This document shows positions 55,065-63,905 of a stretch of 64,000 nucleotides of DNA, one piece after another. The DNA comes from Roseovarius litoreus. GTDB taxonomy: Bacteria; Pseudomonadota; Alphaproteobacteria; Rhodobacterales; Rhodobacteraceae. The notes below the pieces were generated by a model. That model was not told the DNA's origin. It saw nothing but the letters and a program-made list of their open reading frames with translations, and ran no database searches. Made by a program: the position numbers and the translations under genes. Within the stretch, counting starts at the first letter, position 1. Each line of letters opens with the position of its first letter. The stretch is from NCBI RefSeq assembly GCF_900142765.1, contig NZ_FRCB01000005.1:233000-296999 (forward strand). Reading direction: 5' to 3'.

Positions 55065-55604
55065 TCAATCCATTTTGAGGCTGTAGGTCCATGTCGGAAC
55101 CTTTGCGTTTCTTGCAACCGAGAATGTCTCGGCATCCCCCAGATATTCGAACCCCGAATTCGTCAGAACCCGCGCCGAGGCCGGATTGTCCTGAAAAACC
55201 GTGGCAAAGATCGTACGGCATTCCAGCGGATTGGCCCGGATCACGGCCCCAACAGCCGCAGACGCCACCCCTGTATTCCAATAGGCGGGTGCAACCCAGA
55301 ACGAAATCTCGCACTGCCCCCGCTCCAGACGGTCAAGGCTGATCACGCCCATCACCTCGGGACCGCCCGATTTCGCGCCATCCATAGTCCAGACATCTTC
55401 CGTCCGGTTCGCGGACTGCGCCCGCGCGATGAACGCCTCGGTCGTGCCCGGCGGCAACGGATGCGGGATCGAGGTGGTTGCCTTGGCCACACGCGCATCG
55501 CCCGCGTGCAGATCGATCAAGCCGCTATCCGACAGCCGCAGCGGCCGCAGATCGAAACGCTCGGTCTCGATCACCGGCTGGCTCACGATCAGATCATGTT
55601 TCAT
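55065..55604 (-). CDS. GNAT family N-acetyltransferase (RimJ-like)
   Basis: The 179-residue protein has ERFDLRPLRLSDSGLIDLH near the start. CEISFWVAPAYWNTGVASAAV is the acetyl-CoA-binding region, and VFQDNPASARVLTNSGFEYLG is the RimJ/RimL-type signature. GGAGGAGAG lies before the ATG at 55604. It sits between the rpmA terminator and obgE, an arrangement seen in many Rhodobacterales. The acceptor could be a protein N-terminus or a small molecule. Confidence 0.88.
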   Translation of the reverse strand: MKHDLIVSQPVIETERFDLRPLRLSDSGLIDLHAGDARVAKATTSIPHPLPPGTTEAFIARAQSANRTEDVWTMDGAKSGGPEVMGVISLDRLERGQCEISFWVAPAYWNTGVASAAVGAVIRANPLECRTIFATVFQDNPASARVLTNSGFEYLGDAETFSVARNAKVPTWTYSLKMD

Positions 55605-55693
55605 TCTCTCTCTCCTCCACCTGCTGGCATCCGTCATCACCGCAGCGCCTGCCGTTCACGGTCTGGTCCCGACCTCCTCAAATCCGGACCGAC

Positions 55694-55730
55694 GGAAAAA
55701 GAAAAGGGACCGGCGGTTCCGCCGATCCCC
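55694..55730 (-). terminator. intrinsic terminator of the rplU-rpmA operon
   Basis: GGGACCGGCGG (55706-55716) pairs with CCGCCGATCCC (55719-55729) around TT, with one mismatch. AAAAAGAAAA on the left gives a U-rich tail on the minus strand. It lies 28 bases after rpmA. Confidence 0.75.
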
Positions 55731-55757
55731 CAATATCTGAACCCTGTCAGGATTGGC

Positions 55758-56027
55758 TTACTCGGCCGCCTCCGCGACTGGCAGCACCGAAATAAAGGTC
55801 CGGCCCTTCAGCCCCTTGTGGAACTTCACGGCGCCTTCTTCGACGGCGAACAGGGTGTGATCCTTGCCCTGCCCCACGCCGGCACCTGGCCAGAACTTGT
55901 TTCCGCGCTGACGCACGATGATGTTGCCCGGAATAACGGCTTCGCCGCCATATTTCTTAACGCCAAGGCGGCGACCCGCGGAGTCGCGACCGTTACGGGA
56001 GGAACCGCCTGCTTTTTTATGTGCCAT
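55758..56027 (-). CDS. rpmA: 50S ribosomal protein L27
   Basis: The 89-residue protein starts [20 protein letters not shown], the conserved L27 N-terminal arm that reaches the peptidyl-transferase centre, followed by [20 protein letters not shown] and [12 protein letters not shown]. It follows rplU by 14 bases. Confidence 0.97.
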   Translation of the reverse strand: MAHKKAGGSSRNGRDSAGRRLGVKKYGGEAVIPGNIIVRQRGNKFWPGAGVGQGKDHTLFAVEEGAVKFHKGLKGRTFISVLPVAEAAE

Positions 56028-56041
56028 ATCGTGTTGCTCCT

Positions 56042-56725
56042 TTAGCCCTTGGCCAGTTCTTTGGCCTGTTCGACCCAGCCTTCACGCTCGATCCGGCCTT
56101 TGAACGACAATTTCTCGTCCATATCAGCAATATCCGCATCCGTCCACGCCGCGATCTGCGCGAAGGTGGTGACACCCGACTCGTGCAGTTTCTTTTCCAG
56201 CGCGGGACCGACGCCCGACAGCAATTTCAGGTCATCGCCAGCCGCATCGGCCTTCTTTGCCGGGGCTGCGTCTTTCTTTTCGGCCTTCTTGGCCGGGGCT
56301 GCGTCTTTCTTTTCGGCCTTCTTGGCCGGGGCTTTCGCTTCGGCTGCGCCAGCGGCAACCGCTGCGACAGAACCCGCACCCACGGCGGCCTTGACGCCGG
56401 ACTTGTCGGCGCCCTTCTCGAGGATCTCGGTCACCCGCAGCAGCGTCAGTTGCTGGCGGTGCCCCTTCGTGCGCTTCGATCCGTGCTTACGGCGGCGCTT
56501 GACGAAGTGGATGACCTTGTCACCCTTGATCTGGTCAACGACCTCGGCCTGCACAGCAGCCCCCGCTACAAAGGGCGTACCGATGACGGGCGTATCGCCA
56601 CCCAGCATCAGGATATCGTTGAACTGAACTTTCTCACCGGCATCGGCTGCCAGCTTTTCAACGCGCAGAACGTCGCCGGACTGCACCTTGTACTGCTTGC
56701 CACCGGTTTTCATAACCGCGAACAT
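56042..56725 (-). CDS. rplU: 50S ribosomal protein L21 with C-terminal helix-hairpin-helix extension
   Basis: The 227-residue protein has the L21 domain at residues 1-103 ([39 protein letters not shown]). An Ala/Lys-rich linker with two copies of [11 protein letters not shown] lies at about 134-160. A C-terminal domain starts with [20 protein letters not shown], a helix-hairpin-helix-like fold. Most bacterial L21 proteins are near 103 residues; the extended form is common in Rhodobacterales. The ATG at 56725 begins the standard L21 N-terminus, while the longer frame adds an unrelated leader. Confidence 0.95.
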   Translation of the reverse strand: MFAVMKTGGKQYKVQSGDVLRVEKLAADAGEKVQFNDILMLGGDTPVIGTPFVAGAAVQAEVVDQIKGDKVIHFVKRRRKHGSKRTKGHRQQLTLLRVTEILEKGADKSGVKAAVGAGSVAAVAAGAAEAKAPAKKAEKKDAAPAKKAEKKDAAPAKKADAAGDDLKLLSGVGPALEKKLHESGVTTFAQIAAWTDADIADMDEKLSFKGRIEREGWVEQAKELAKG

Positions 56726-56860
56726 CTTCGTTTCCTTTTCGATTGCCGCGCTCTGTGGTCCCCGTTTCGGGAGTTTACGGCCCAAAGCCACCTCGAGCAG
56801 CGCGCCCAGTGCGAGCGATAGTTACATCTCCCGTGCAGGTCCACCCTGCCGAGATGCGCG

Positions 56861-56889
56861 CTTATTCAAAAGATGCCGCCCAAAGTCAA
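56861..56889 (-). promoter_or_regulatory. promoter of rplU-rpmA
   Basis: On the minus strand TTGACT (56884-56889), a 17-base spacer and AATAAG (56861-56866) lie 136 bases before rplU. The long leader between them has no gene and could hold control elements. Confidence 0.5.
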
Positions 56890-56911
56890 GGGGGTGGCGG
56901 GGTTTTCCCGT

Positions 56912-57742
56912 TCAAAGCTTCTCGCTTTGCATCCTTTGCGCGATGGAGCGTCCCAACAGATAGGACAGCTCTTCGTACATCCGGTCGAAGGCCGCGAAAA
57001 CCGCCGAGTTCAATGCCGCCCCCGCCGGGCTGCGATAGAACTCAGCATAGGCCTCGAGATCCTCGGGCGCCAGCGGCTCATAGGCCATCAGCAGAAACGC
57101 GTTGAGCCAGTCGCGCGATTCGCGGCGCAGCGTGTCCTCCTGCCCCCAGACATCAGCGAGCACGTCATCCTGCGACATCTCGAACGCCCCGCCATCGATC
57201 AGCCCCTGGTAAAAGGCGAGCTGCGTGTTCAGCGCCCCCATCACGTTGCGCTCGATCAGGTCGCTGTCCTCGATCAGCCTTCCGATCCGCTCGAGGATCG
57301 GCGCATCCCGGTCGCGCAGACGCTCGCTCCGGTCCATCGCCGCCTCTTCCACGGCATCATCCATGAACGCCCGCCGCGCGGCCAGTTCCAGACCGACGAT
57401 CTCTTGCCCTCGCTCCGACGTGAAAAACTCCAGCATCTGCGCGACATCCTCGCCCTCGAGCGCTGCGGCAAACCCGGCTTCGACCAGAGCCTGCATCTTG
57501 TCGGCATCATGGATCCGTGACACGACGTCCTGCCAGCCTTCGCTATCCCCCTCGGGCAGCATCTCGAGCCCAAGATCGCGGCCATAGACCAACCCCTCAT
57601 CGCGCATGATGGCGACGGTGTCGGACAGGCGCAGCGCCTTTGACAGGTCTTCGATCTGCGCATCCTGCGCCAGTGCCATCCCGGCACAGCCCAGACTGAT
57701 CGCCAAGGCCACAAGGCCGCCTTTAACCATCTTGACGATCAC
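56912..57742 (-). CDS. DUF2059 domain exported protein, second of a tandem pair
   Basis: The 276-residue protein has a signal peptide (VKGGLVALAISLGCAGMALAQD) and an alpha-helical body with ALVEAGFAAALEGEDVAQMLEFFTSERGQEIVGLELAARRAF and AEFYRSPAGAALNSAVFAAF, the repeated helical pattern of DUF2059. The start is GTG at 57742, nine bases after GGAGG and overlapping the upstream stop as GTGA; the ATG at 57730 is the alternative. Its function is unknown. It is a diverged paralogue of the gene just upstream, and the overlap indicates co-translation. Confidence 0.82.
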   Translation of the reverse strand: MIVKMVKGGLVALAISLGCAGMALAQDAQIEDLSKALRLSDTVAIMRDEGLVYGRDLGLEMLPEGDSEGWQDVVSRIHDADKMQALVEAGFAAALEGEDVAQMLEFFTSERGQEIVGLELAARRAFMDDAVEEAAMDRSERLRDRDAPILERIGRLIEDSDLIERNVMGALNTQLAFYQGLIDGGAFEMSQDDVLADVWGQEDTLRRESRDWLNAFLLMAYEPLAPEDLEAYAEFYRSPAGAALNSAVFAAFDRMYEELSYLLGRSIAQRMQSEKL

Positions 57743-58590
57743 AGATCCTGACCTCCGGAAATTTCGGCCATCCGCATGGCCAACGCCTCGTAACGGTTGC
57801 CCATGATCTCCCATTGCACCGCGTTCATCAATTCATAAACGCGTTGCATTTGCGGATCTTCCAGCGCTGCAAGATACGCGCGCAGATCCTCGTCGTTGAT
57901 GTCGCGATAGGTATAGGCCGCCGACGCAAGGGCCGACCGCCGCATGCTCAGGCGCAACTCCCCCTCGGTTTCCTTCATCATGGCCCGCAACATCTCTTCG
58001 TCGAACTCCTGTTCCAGCACTCCGGCCGTGCTGGCGGCCAGCAAAAAGCGCAGCTGGATCTCCTGCACCGCGCGCACGGCGACATCTCCACTGTCGACCG
58101 CCGCGTTCATCTGCACCAGCACATCCAGCCGCTCATCGCCGCTGGCAACCATCGCCGCCACCAGATCTTCGCCCTCGGCCTGTTTTCGCGCATCATCCGC
58201 ATCCATATGCGAGGCGTTCTCGACCTCCACAAGGCGCATCCCAAGGGGCGAGGCATAGAAGGCCGCCGCATGTGCCAGATCGTCATCGCTCAGGGTCTGC
58301 TCCAGAATATCCAGCGCCATGCCCCGCATGATGTCGGTGTCGAACACCTTTTCGGCAATCCGCGTCCAGCTCTCCCCGAAATCGCTGGCCGACATGCCAA
58401 GCATCTCCGGCGCATCCGCCGCCGACAGCGCGATACTGTCCAGCGCGACATCAAAGCCGGTCACGTTCAAGAACGCCTTGAGCCGATCCCGATCCGCCGC
58501 GTTCACGGGCAAGCCGGACAGCAGGGCCACCAGCACCGCAAGCCCCATCATCTTGAACAAAATCGAGGGTATTAGACGCGTCTTTGCCAT
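57739..58590 (-). CDS. DUF2059 domain exported protein, first of a tandem pair
   Basis: The 283-residue protein has a signal peptide (ILFKMMGLAVLVALLSGLPVNAAD) and an all-helical body with AHAAAFYASPLGMRLVEVENASHM and a C-terminal LRAYLAALEDPQMQRVYELMNAVQW. GGAGGA six bases before the ATG at 58590 fixes the start. It resembles its downstream neighbour in length, signal peptide and spacing of the helical repeats, so the pair arose by duplication. A periplasmic location is expected and no activity is known. Confidence 0.82.
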   Translation of the reverse strand: MAKTRLIPSILFKMMGLAVLVALLSGLPVNAADRDRLKAFLNVTGFDVALDSIALSAADAPEMLGMSASDFGESWTRIAEKVFDTDIMRGMALDILEQTLSDDDLAHAAAFYASPLGMRLVEVENASHMDADDARKQAEGEDLVAAMVASGDERLDVLVQMNAAVDSGDVAVRAVQEIQLRFLLAASTAGVLEQEFDEEMLRAMMKETEGELRLSMRRSALASAAYTYRDINDEDLRAYLAALEDPQMQRVYELMNAVQWEIMGNRYEALAMRMAEISGGQDL

Positions 58591-58708
58591 GCCGTGTCCT
58601 CCGATGCCTGGTGACTTTCGAGAACCTAGGCATTTTCTCATCACAAACAACGGAAAACCCCCTTGTCATGCCCGCCAAAGGCAATTACACGCAGCCTCCA
58701 TACCCCGC

Positions 58709-58798
58709 GGAGAGGTGCCGGAGTGGTCGAACGGGGCGGTCTCGAAAACCGTTGATCCTTCACGGGATCCCAGGGTTCGAATCCCTGTCTCTCCGCCA
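58709..58798 (+). tRNA. tRNA-Ser (anticodon CGA)
   Basis: The 90-base gene includes an encoded CCA end (58796-58798). The acceptor GGAGAGG pairs with the last seven bases before G73. The anticodon stem-loop CGGT-CTCGAAA-ACCG gives anticodon CGA, which reads UCG. A long variable arm (GATCC...GGATC) and GGGTTCGAATCCC for the T-arm confirm a serine tRNA. Confidence 0.97.
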
Positions 58799-59403
58799 TT
58801 TATGCCAGACGAAACGCTGGTGTGAAAAGGCGTAACCGCTTGGCGACCCTCCCTGAAATCAGACATGCGATTACAGCTCTCGGGCACGCAAGCGCCCCCT
58901 ACCCGGTCTCTACCCTGCGTCCTATCCAACAGGGTTTGCCCCACAAGCTGACACGCCTCGCAAGCTGAAGTGGGAGCGATGCGGTTTTCCGCCAACTTGG
59001 GGGTTCTCCGGGCCAACCGCCCATTGCCCGACGCGGACGAGGTTGACTCCGCGCAAGTGATCGAAGCCATTCAACGCCTTGGCTGCTCAAAGACCCTTTG
59101 CGCCGAATTCTCCATGGTCTTGCTGCATCTTGGCACCGGAATTGCCTTAATCGCATGGCAATCTTTCGCGTTCAAACTGCCTTTCATGGAGATCGAACCC
59201 GTGCCCGCCGCCGCCCACAGCTATCCGCATTCCGCGCGCGCGCGGCTGTTCGAACTGATGCGCCAGCAGAACCGCCGGGAGGTGCGTGCCCTGCGTGTCC
59301 CGCAACCGACAGCCCTTGATCCGAACCACGCCCTGGCCTTTCTCGCGGCCGCCGAACGGTCTTTCGCGCCGCCTTCGCCCGACGACAGGATCAGGCCCCG
59401 TGC
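58799..59403. other. gene-free region between tRNA-Ser and rlmE
   Basis: No recognisable gene lies in these 605 bases. Open frames on both strands are short, without family resemblance, and those at the right end run antisense through rlmE. A frame from about 59186 (MEIEPVPAAAHS...) has an acceptable composition but no ribosome site and no natural stop before rlmE. No terminator or repeat stands out. Confidence 0.5.
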
Positions 59404-60120
59404 TCAGCCCTTGAAACCAGTGGCCACGACGAATTTCTCGGAACTGTCGGCGCGCGATGCGGGCGGCTTGACATTGGCCACCTTGGTGAAGCGCTGCTTG
59501 AGCAGTTTCTGGAGCTCGCCCTCCGCGCCCCCGGCCAGAACCTTCGACACGAATGTGCCGCCCTCGTCCAGAACGTCGAACGCCAGATAAGCCGCCGCCT
59601 CGCACAGCGCGATGATGCGCAAATGGTCGGTCTGCTTATGGCCCGAACTGGCCGCAGCCATATCGCTCATCACCACGTCGGCCTTGCCGCCCAGCCATTC
59701 CTTGACCTGCATATCGGCATCATCGGCCATGAAATCCAGCTGTTTGAGAACGCATCCGGCGATCGGTTCGACCTCTTGCAGATCGATGCCCAGAATGAAG
59801 CCCTGCGCCTTGCCGCCCTTGTCGCCAAGTGCATTGATGCGCGGCACCGCCACCTGGCACCAGCCGCCCGGCGCACAGCCCAGATCGACCACCCTTGCCC
59901 CCGGCACCAGAAACCGGAACTTGTCATCCAGCTCCATGATCTTGTAGGCCGCGCGCCCCCGATACCCTTCGGCCTGCGCACGCTGCACATAAGGATCGTT
60001 CAGCTGCCGCTGCAGCCAGCGCGTCGACGACGCCTTGCGCCCGCGGGCCGTCTTGACCTTGACCGTCAGGTCACGCAGCCCGCGCCCCGAGGTGTTCTTT
60101 CCATCCGGTCCCTTGGCCAT
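59404..60120 (-). CDS. rlmE: 23S rRNA (uridine-2'-O)-methyltransferase RlmE (FtsJ/RrmJ)
   Basis: Heat-shock-type SAM methyltransferase acting on U2552 of 23S rRNA. The 238-residue protein has [37 protein letters not shown] (SAM loop), [33 protein letters not shown] and [22 protein letters not shown], covering the K-D-K-E catalytic set. Its ATG shares one base with the ppx stop, and GTG one codon earlier is possible. Confidence 0.95.
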   Translation of the reverse strand: MAKGPDGKNTSGRGLRDLTVKVKTARGRKASSTRWLQRQLNDPYVQRAQAEGYRGRAAYKIMELDDKFRFLVPGARVVDLGCAPGGWCQVAVPRINALGDKGGKAQGFILGIDLQEVEPIAGCVLKQLDFMADDADMQVKEWLGGKADVVMSDMAAASSGHKQTDHLRIIALCEAAAYLAFDVLDEGGTFVSKVLAGGAEGELQKLLKQRFTKVANVKPPASRADSSEKFVVATGFKG

Positions 60121-61232
60121 CACTTCGTCCTATCTTCAAGCACGCCATCGCGTGACATCAGCGCATAGAGCATTCCCTCGCGCAGACCACGATCCGCCAC
60201 CGACAGCCGGTCCGTCGGCCAGCACCGCAGAAGCGCCTGCAGGATCGCCGCCCCCGACATGATGAGCGCCTGCCGGTCCAGCCCGATCCGCGGATCCTTG
60301 CGCCGGCCCGACGGCCCGAGCGCCAGATACTTGCGGATCACCAGATCGATCTCGTCACTGGTCATGCACAGCCCATCCACCTTGTTGCGGTCATAGCGCT
60401 TCAATCCCAGATGGCTGGCCGCGACGGTCGTGACCGTCCCCGAGGTGCCGATGATCTGAAACCCCTCGCGCGTCTGTTCGTTCTTGTAGGGCGCGAATTC
60501 CGCAAGGTTTTCCTCGAAGAACCAGCTCATCAAGGCAAAGCGCGCGCTGTCATCCTCGACGTCGCGGAACTGGTCGCGGAGCGTGGCCACACCAAGCGGC
60601 ACACTGATCCAGTCCACCACCCGCGCCGAGGCCCGACCCGTCTCGCTGCAATGAAAGCCGCCATGCATCCGCATGATCGCCTGCGCGCGCTCGACCGGCG
60701 GCACGTCGCGCAGATCGATCCACACCAGCTCGGTCGATCCGCCGCCGATATCCACCACCAGAAGCTGCTCGGTGCCCGGATTGACCAGCGGCGCACAGGA
60801 CACCACCGCAAGCTGCGCCTCTTCCTGCGGCTGGATCATGTCCAGTTGCAGACCGATTTCGCGTTGCACCCGGCTCAGGAACGCCTCTCCATTGGCGGCG
60901 CGCCGGCAGGCCTCGGTCGCGACAAGGCGCATCCTCTTGACCTTGTGTCGGGTGATCTTCTGCTGGCACACGCGCAGCGCCTGCAGCGTCCGCATGATCG
61001 CAGAACGCGACAATCGGCCATATTTCTCAAGGCCGGACCCAAGCTGGACCGACTTCGAGAAACTGTCCACCACCTTGAACTGATCCCCGTCAGGACGGGC
61101 AATCAGCATCCGGCAGCTGTTTGTGCCAAGGTCCAGCGCCGCATAAAGATCGGCCTGACCAAGGGAGCTCAGTGCGGGGCTCTCTACCGTTTTCGGGATA
61201 GCGCCCGCACTTTCGGGACGCTTGGGCGCCAT
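60120..61232 (-). CDS. ppx: Ppx/GppA family exopolyphosphatase
   Basis: Actin/hexokinase-fold phosphatase acting on polyphosphate or pppGpp. The 370-residue protein has [16 protein letters not shown] (phosphate 1 loop), the Glu-containing [29 protein letters not shown] (phosphate 2) and [13 protein letters not shown]. The length lacks the C-terminal HD domain of E. coli Ppx. GGAGG precedes the ATG at 61232. It is coupled to rlmE, a frequent Rhodobacterales pairing. With the PPK2 gene at the left edge it could balance polyphosphate pools. Confidence 0.92.
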   Translation of the reverse strand: MAPKRPESAGAIPKTVESPALSSLGQADLYAALDLGTNSCRMLIARPDGDQFKVVDSFSKSVQLGSGLEKYGRLSRSAIMRTLQALRVCQQKITRHKVKRMRLVATEACRRAANGEAFLSRVQREIGLQLDMIQPQEEAQLAVVSCAPLVNPGTEQLLVVDIGGGSTELVWIDLRDVPPVERAQAIMRMHGGFHCSETGRASARVVDWISVPLGVATLRDQFRDVEDDSARFALMSWFFEENLAEFAPYKNEQTREGFQIIGTSGTVTTVAASHLGLKRYDRNKVDGLCMTSDEIDLVIRKYLALGPSGRRKDPRIGLDRQALIMSGAAILQALLRCWPTDRLSVADRGLREGMLYALMSRDGVLEDRTK

Positions 61233-61466
61233 GTCATACGCCCTCCATTTCGAGTTGTCCCAAAGGTAGTCCCTTGCGGCGCCCTGCGCAAGCTTTGCCG
61301 CCATGCATAAACATCATGAAAGCTTTTCGCCATCCGCCCTGTGGCGGCGCGGCGCGGTTCGCACTAATGTCCGCACGTCGCATGGCGCGCGCGTTCTGTC
61401 GAAAACCGACCAAGCGACACGTCCTCCCTGCATTAGAGAGGGTCCACCGAGTAAGAGGAATCAGCC

Positions 61467-61763
61467 ATGGTTGACGTCACTATCGTCTACTGGCGGGACA
61501 TACCCGCACAGGTGATTGTCGGAAAAGGCCGTCGCGGCGCGAAAAAGCAACTCGCCGAACGGTTCGAACAGGCGATTGACCGCGCGGCGATGAAAACCGG
61601 CGCGGCCGAAACCGACGCCTACCTCGCCGAATGGCGCAAGGCGGCCCCTTATCAGGTCGAAGGCGACCCGGCCGAAGTGGCCGAAGCCGAAGCGACCCGG
61701 CTCGAAGCGGAGTACGATCAGGACCGCATAAAAGCCCTGATCGCCAATGATGGCTGGGCATGA
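61467..61763 (+). CDS. PF13769-type small protein (family named virulence factor)
   Basis: The 98-residue protein begins MVDVTIVYWRDIPAQVIVGKGRRGAKKQLAERFEQAID. This matches the small family labelled virulence factor, whose true role is unrelated to disease and tied to C1 and methionine genes in Rhodobacterales. It leads the cluster with an MTHFR and an MtrH-like methyltransferase (26-base and 19-base gaps), so it probably assists methyl-folate or corrinoid chemistry. AGAGGA precedes the ATG. Confidence 0.78.
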   Translation: MVDVTIVYWRDIPAQVIVGKGRRGAKKQLAERFEQAIDRAAMKTGAAETDAYLAEWRKAAPYQVEGDPAEVAEAEATRLEAEYDQDRIKALIANDGWA

Positions 61764-61789
61764 CGCCAGCATCGCTATGGGAGGCCGCA

Positions 61790-62725
61790 ATGGCTTTGTT
61801 GAACTTCAGAAAACGTGATGCCGGCGCGCAAGCGCCCGCCCCCGTCAACCCGCAGGTCGAAGCCTTCCTGCAAGGCTACTCGATCGAGGTCATGCCGCGC
61901 ACGGCCGAAAAGGTCGAGAATTTTCGCGATCTTCTGCCCGAAGGCACGCGGGTCTATATCGCCCATATCGAAGGCACCCCGATCGAGGACATGGTCGCCA
62001 CCGCCGCGCGTCTGGCACGTGACGGCTATCCGGTTATGCCGCATTTCCCGGCGCGCATCATCCGCGATCAGGCGATGCTTGAAGACTGGATCGCGCGCTA
62101 TCAGGGCGAGGCGGGCGTCGATCAGGCGCTGTTGCTGGCCGGTGGCGTGACCACGCCGCATGGTGAGTTCGACAGCTCGATGCAGCTCATGGAATCCGGC
62201 GCCTTCGACCGCGCCGGCTTCAAGCGCCTGCATGTGGCCGGCCACCCCGAAGGCAACCGCGATATCGACCCCTCGGGCGGAATGAAGAACGTCGAGGAAG
62301 CCCTTCAATGGAAACAGAAATTTTCCGAACGAACCGATGCTCAGATGGCCCTTGCCACGCAATTCGCCTTTGACGCCAAGCCGATCATCGCTTGGGCCGA
62401 TGGCCTGCGCGCGGCAGGCATCACGCTGCCGGTGCATATCGGCATCGCCGGTCCCGCCAAGCTGCAGACCCTCATCAAGTTCGCCATCGCCTGTGGCGTC
62501 GGTCCGTCTTTGAAGGTGCTTCAGAAACGCGCTATGGATGTCTCCAAGCTGCTGCTCCCCTACGAGCCGACCGATGTTCTGACCGACCTCGCCGCCCACA
62601 AGGCCGCCAACCCCGATTTCAACATCGAGGCGGTTCATTTCTTCCCATTGGGCGGCATCAAGACCAACGCCACATGGGCGATCGAAAACGGCGGCGCGTC
62701 CGCCGTACCCGCAAACGCCACCTGA
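61790..62725 (+). CDS. metF: methylenetetrahydrofolate reductase family protein
   Basis: The 311-residue TIM-barrel protein has SIEVMPRTAEKVENFRDLLP near the start, VYIAHIEGTP, then HVAGHPEGNRDIDP and the LPVHIGIAGPAKLQTLIKFA segment, which are MetF-like. It is a divergent MTHFR rather than the canonical one. GGGAGG lies six bases before the ATG at 61790. It would supply 5-methyl-THF to the next gene, the pterin-binding methyltransferase. Confidence 0.88.
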   Translation: MALLNFRKRDAGAQAPAPVNPQVEAFLQGYSIEVMPRTAEKVENFRDLLPEGTRVYIAHIEGTPIEDMVATAARLARDGYPVMPHFPARIIRDQAMLEDWIARYQGEAGVDQALLLAGGVTTPHGEFDSSMQLMESGAFDRAGFKRLHVAGHPEGNRDIDPSGGMKNVEEALQWKQKFSERTDAQMALATQFAFDAKPIIAWADGLRAAGITLPVHIGIAGPAKLQTLIKFAIACGVGPSLKVLQKRAMDVSKLLLPYEPTDVLTDLAAHKAANPDFNIEAVHFFPLGGIKTNATWAIENGGASAVPANAT

Positions 62726-62744
62726 CCGAAGGACACATGGATAC

Positions 62745-63809
62745 ATGACCCGAACAGTCGTCGAAAGCAAAACCAAGACCGCGATTATCGGCTTCGATCA
62801 GCCGTTTTGTGTGATCGGTGAGAGGATCAACCCCACCGGCCGCAAGAAACTGGCCGCCGAACTCGAGGCCGGTGATTTCTCGACCGTCGAGTCGGATGCC
62901 ATCGCACAGGTCGCCGCAGGCGCCACCGTGCTCGATATCAACGCGGGCGTCGTCTACAACTCGAACCCCGATCCGAACGAGACCGAGCCGCCCTTGATGC
63001 GCAAGATGATCGAACTGGTGCAGGGGCTTGTCGATGTGCCGCTCTGCATCGACAGCTCGGTGCCAGGTGCGCTCGAGGCCGGTCTGGCCGCCTGTGAAGG
63101 TCGCCCGTTGCTGAACTCGGTCACAGGCGAAGAAGACCGTCTGGAACTCGTTCTGCCGCTGGTCAAGAAATACAACGTGCCCGTGGTGGCGATCTCAAAC
63201 GACGACACCGGCATCTCCGAAGATCCCGATGTGCGCTTTGCCGTCGCCAAGAAGATCGTGGAACGCGCCGCCGATTTCGGCATTCCGGCGCATGACATCG
63301 TCGTGGACCCGCTCGTGATGCCGATCGGCGCCATGGGCACCGCGGGCATTCAGGTCTTCACCCTAGTGCGACGCCTGCGCGAGGAGTTGGGGGTCAACAC
63401 CACCTGTGGCGCCTCGAACATCTCGTTCGGACTGCCCAACCGTCACGGCATCAACAACGCCTTCCTGCCGATGGCCATGGGCGCAGGCATGACCAGTGCG
63501 ATCATGAATCCGGTGGCCTTGCCCGTCAAACAGGCCGAGATAGAGGCGCGCAAGATCGCCGCCGCCGCCGCCGGCATCGTGCTGCCCGAGGATATGGACG
63601 ACGAAAGCTTCTGCCAGCTGTTCGGCCTTGGTTCCACCAAGCCACGCCCCGGCAAGGAGATGGAGGCGATCCGCGCGGCCAACTTCCTGACCAACAACGA
63701 CCCGCATGGCGGCGAGTGGATCAGGTTCAACAAGCCCATCCTGAAAGAGGGCGAAAAAGAAGCCGGCGCGCGTGGCGGGCGCACAGGCGGACGTCGCCGC
63801 CGGGCCTGA
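62745..63809 (+). CDS. methyltetrahydrofolate:corrinoid methyltransferase (MtrH/MetH pterin-domain type)
   Basis: The 354-residue pterin-binding TIM barrel has CVIGERINPTGRKKLAAEL, VLDINAGVVYNSNPDPNETEPPLM, LCIDSSVPGALEAGL, LLNSVTGEEDRLE, VVAISNDDTG and TTCGASNISFGLPNRHGINNAF, as in the methyl-folate domain of MetH and in MtrH. No homocysteine or B12-binding domain is attached, so it fits one piece of the split methionine synthase of Rhodobacterales, with partners elsewhere. The C-terminal tail is Arg/Gly-rich. A terminator follows 29 bases after the stop. Confidence 0.9.
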   Translation: MTRTVVESKTKTAIIGFDQPFCVIGERINPTGRKKLAAELEAGDFSTVESDAIAQVAAGATVLDINAGVVYNSNPDPNETEPPLMRKMIELVQGLVDVPLCIDSSVPGALEAGLAACEGRPLLNSVTGEEDRLELVLPLVKKYNVPVVAISNDDTGISEDPDVRFAVAKKIVERAADFGIPAHDIVVDPLVMPIGAMGTAGIQVFTLVRRLREELGVNTTCGASNISFGLPNRHGINNAFLPMAMGAGMTSAIMNPVALPVKQAEIEARKIAAAAAGIVLPEDMDDESFCQLFGLGSTKPRPGKEMEAIRAANFLTNNDPHGGEWIRFNKPILKEGEKEAGARGGRTGGRRRRA

Positions 63810-63838
63810 CCCGGTCACAGGGCAGTCTTACCAGACCA

Positions 63839-63869
63839 AAGCCCCGTGCCGACATGGCGCGGGGTTTTT
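63839..63869 (+). terminator. intrinsic terminator of the methyl-folate cluster
   Basis: CCCCGTGCC (63842-63850) pairs with GGCGCGGGG (63856-63864) with one mismatch, around GACAT, followed by TTTTTC. It closes the transcript before the IS end. Confidence 0.8.
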
Positions 63870-63905
63870 CGTGCCATGCGGGCAACATTCGCCGGTTTGA
63901 GACAC

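Noticed and set aside
58666..59070. 134-codon minus-strand frame containing GETGIRTLGSREGSTVFETA
   Set aside because: It is the translation of the complement of tRNA-Ser, a well-known false annotation.
59186..59590. Plus-strand frame starting MEIEPVPAAAHS
   Set aside because: It has no ribosome site, runs antisense through the conserved end of rlmE, and shows no family resemblance.
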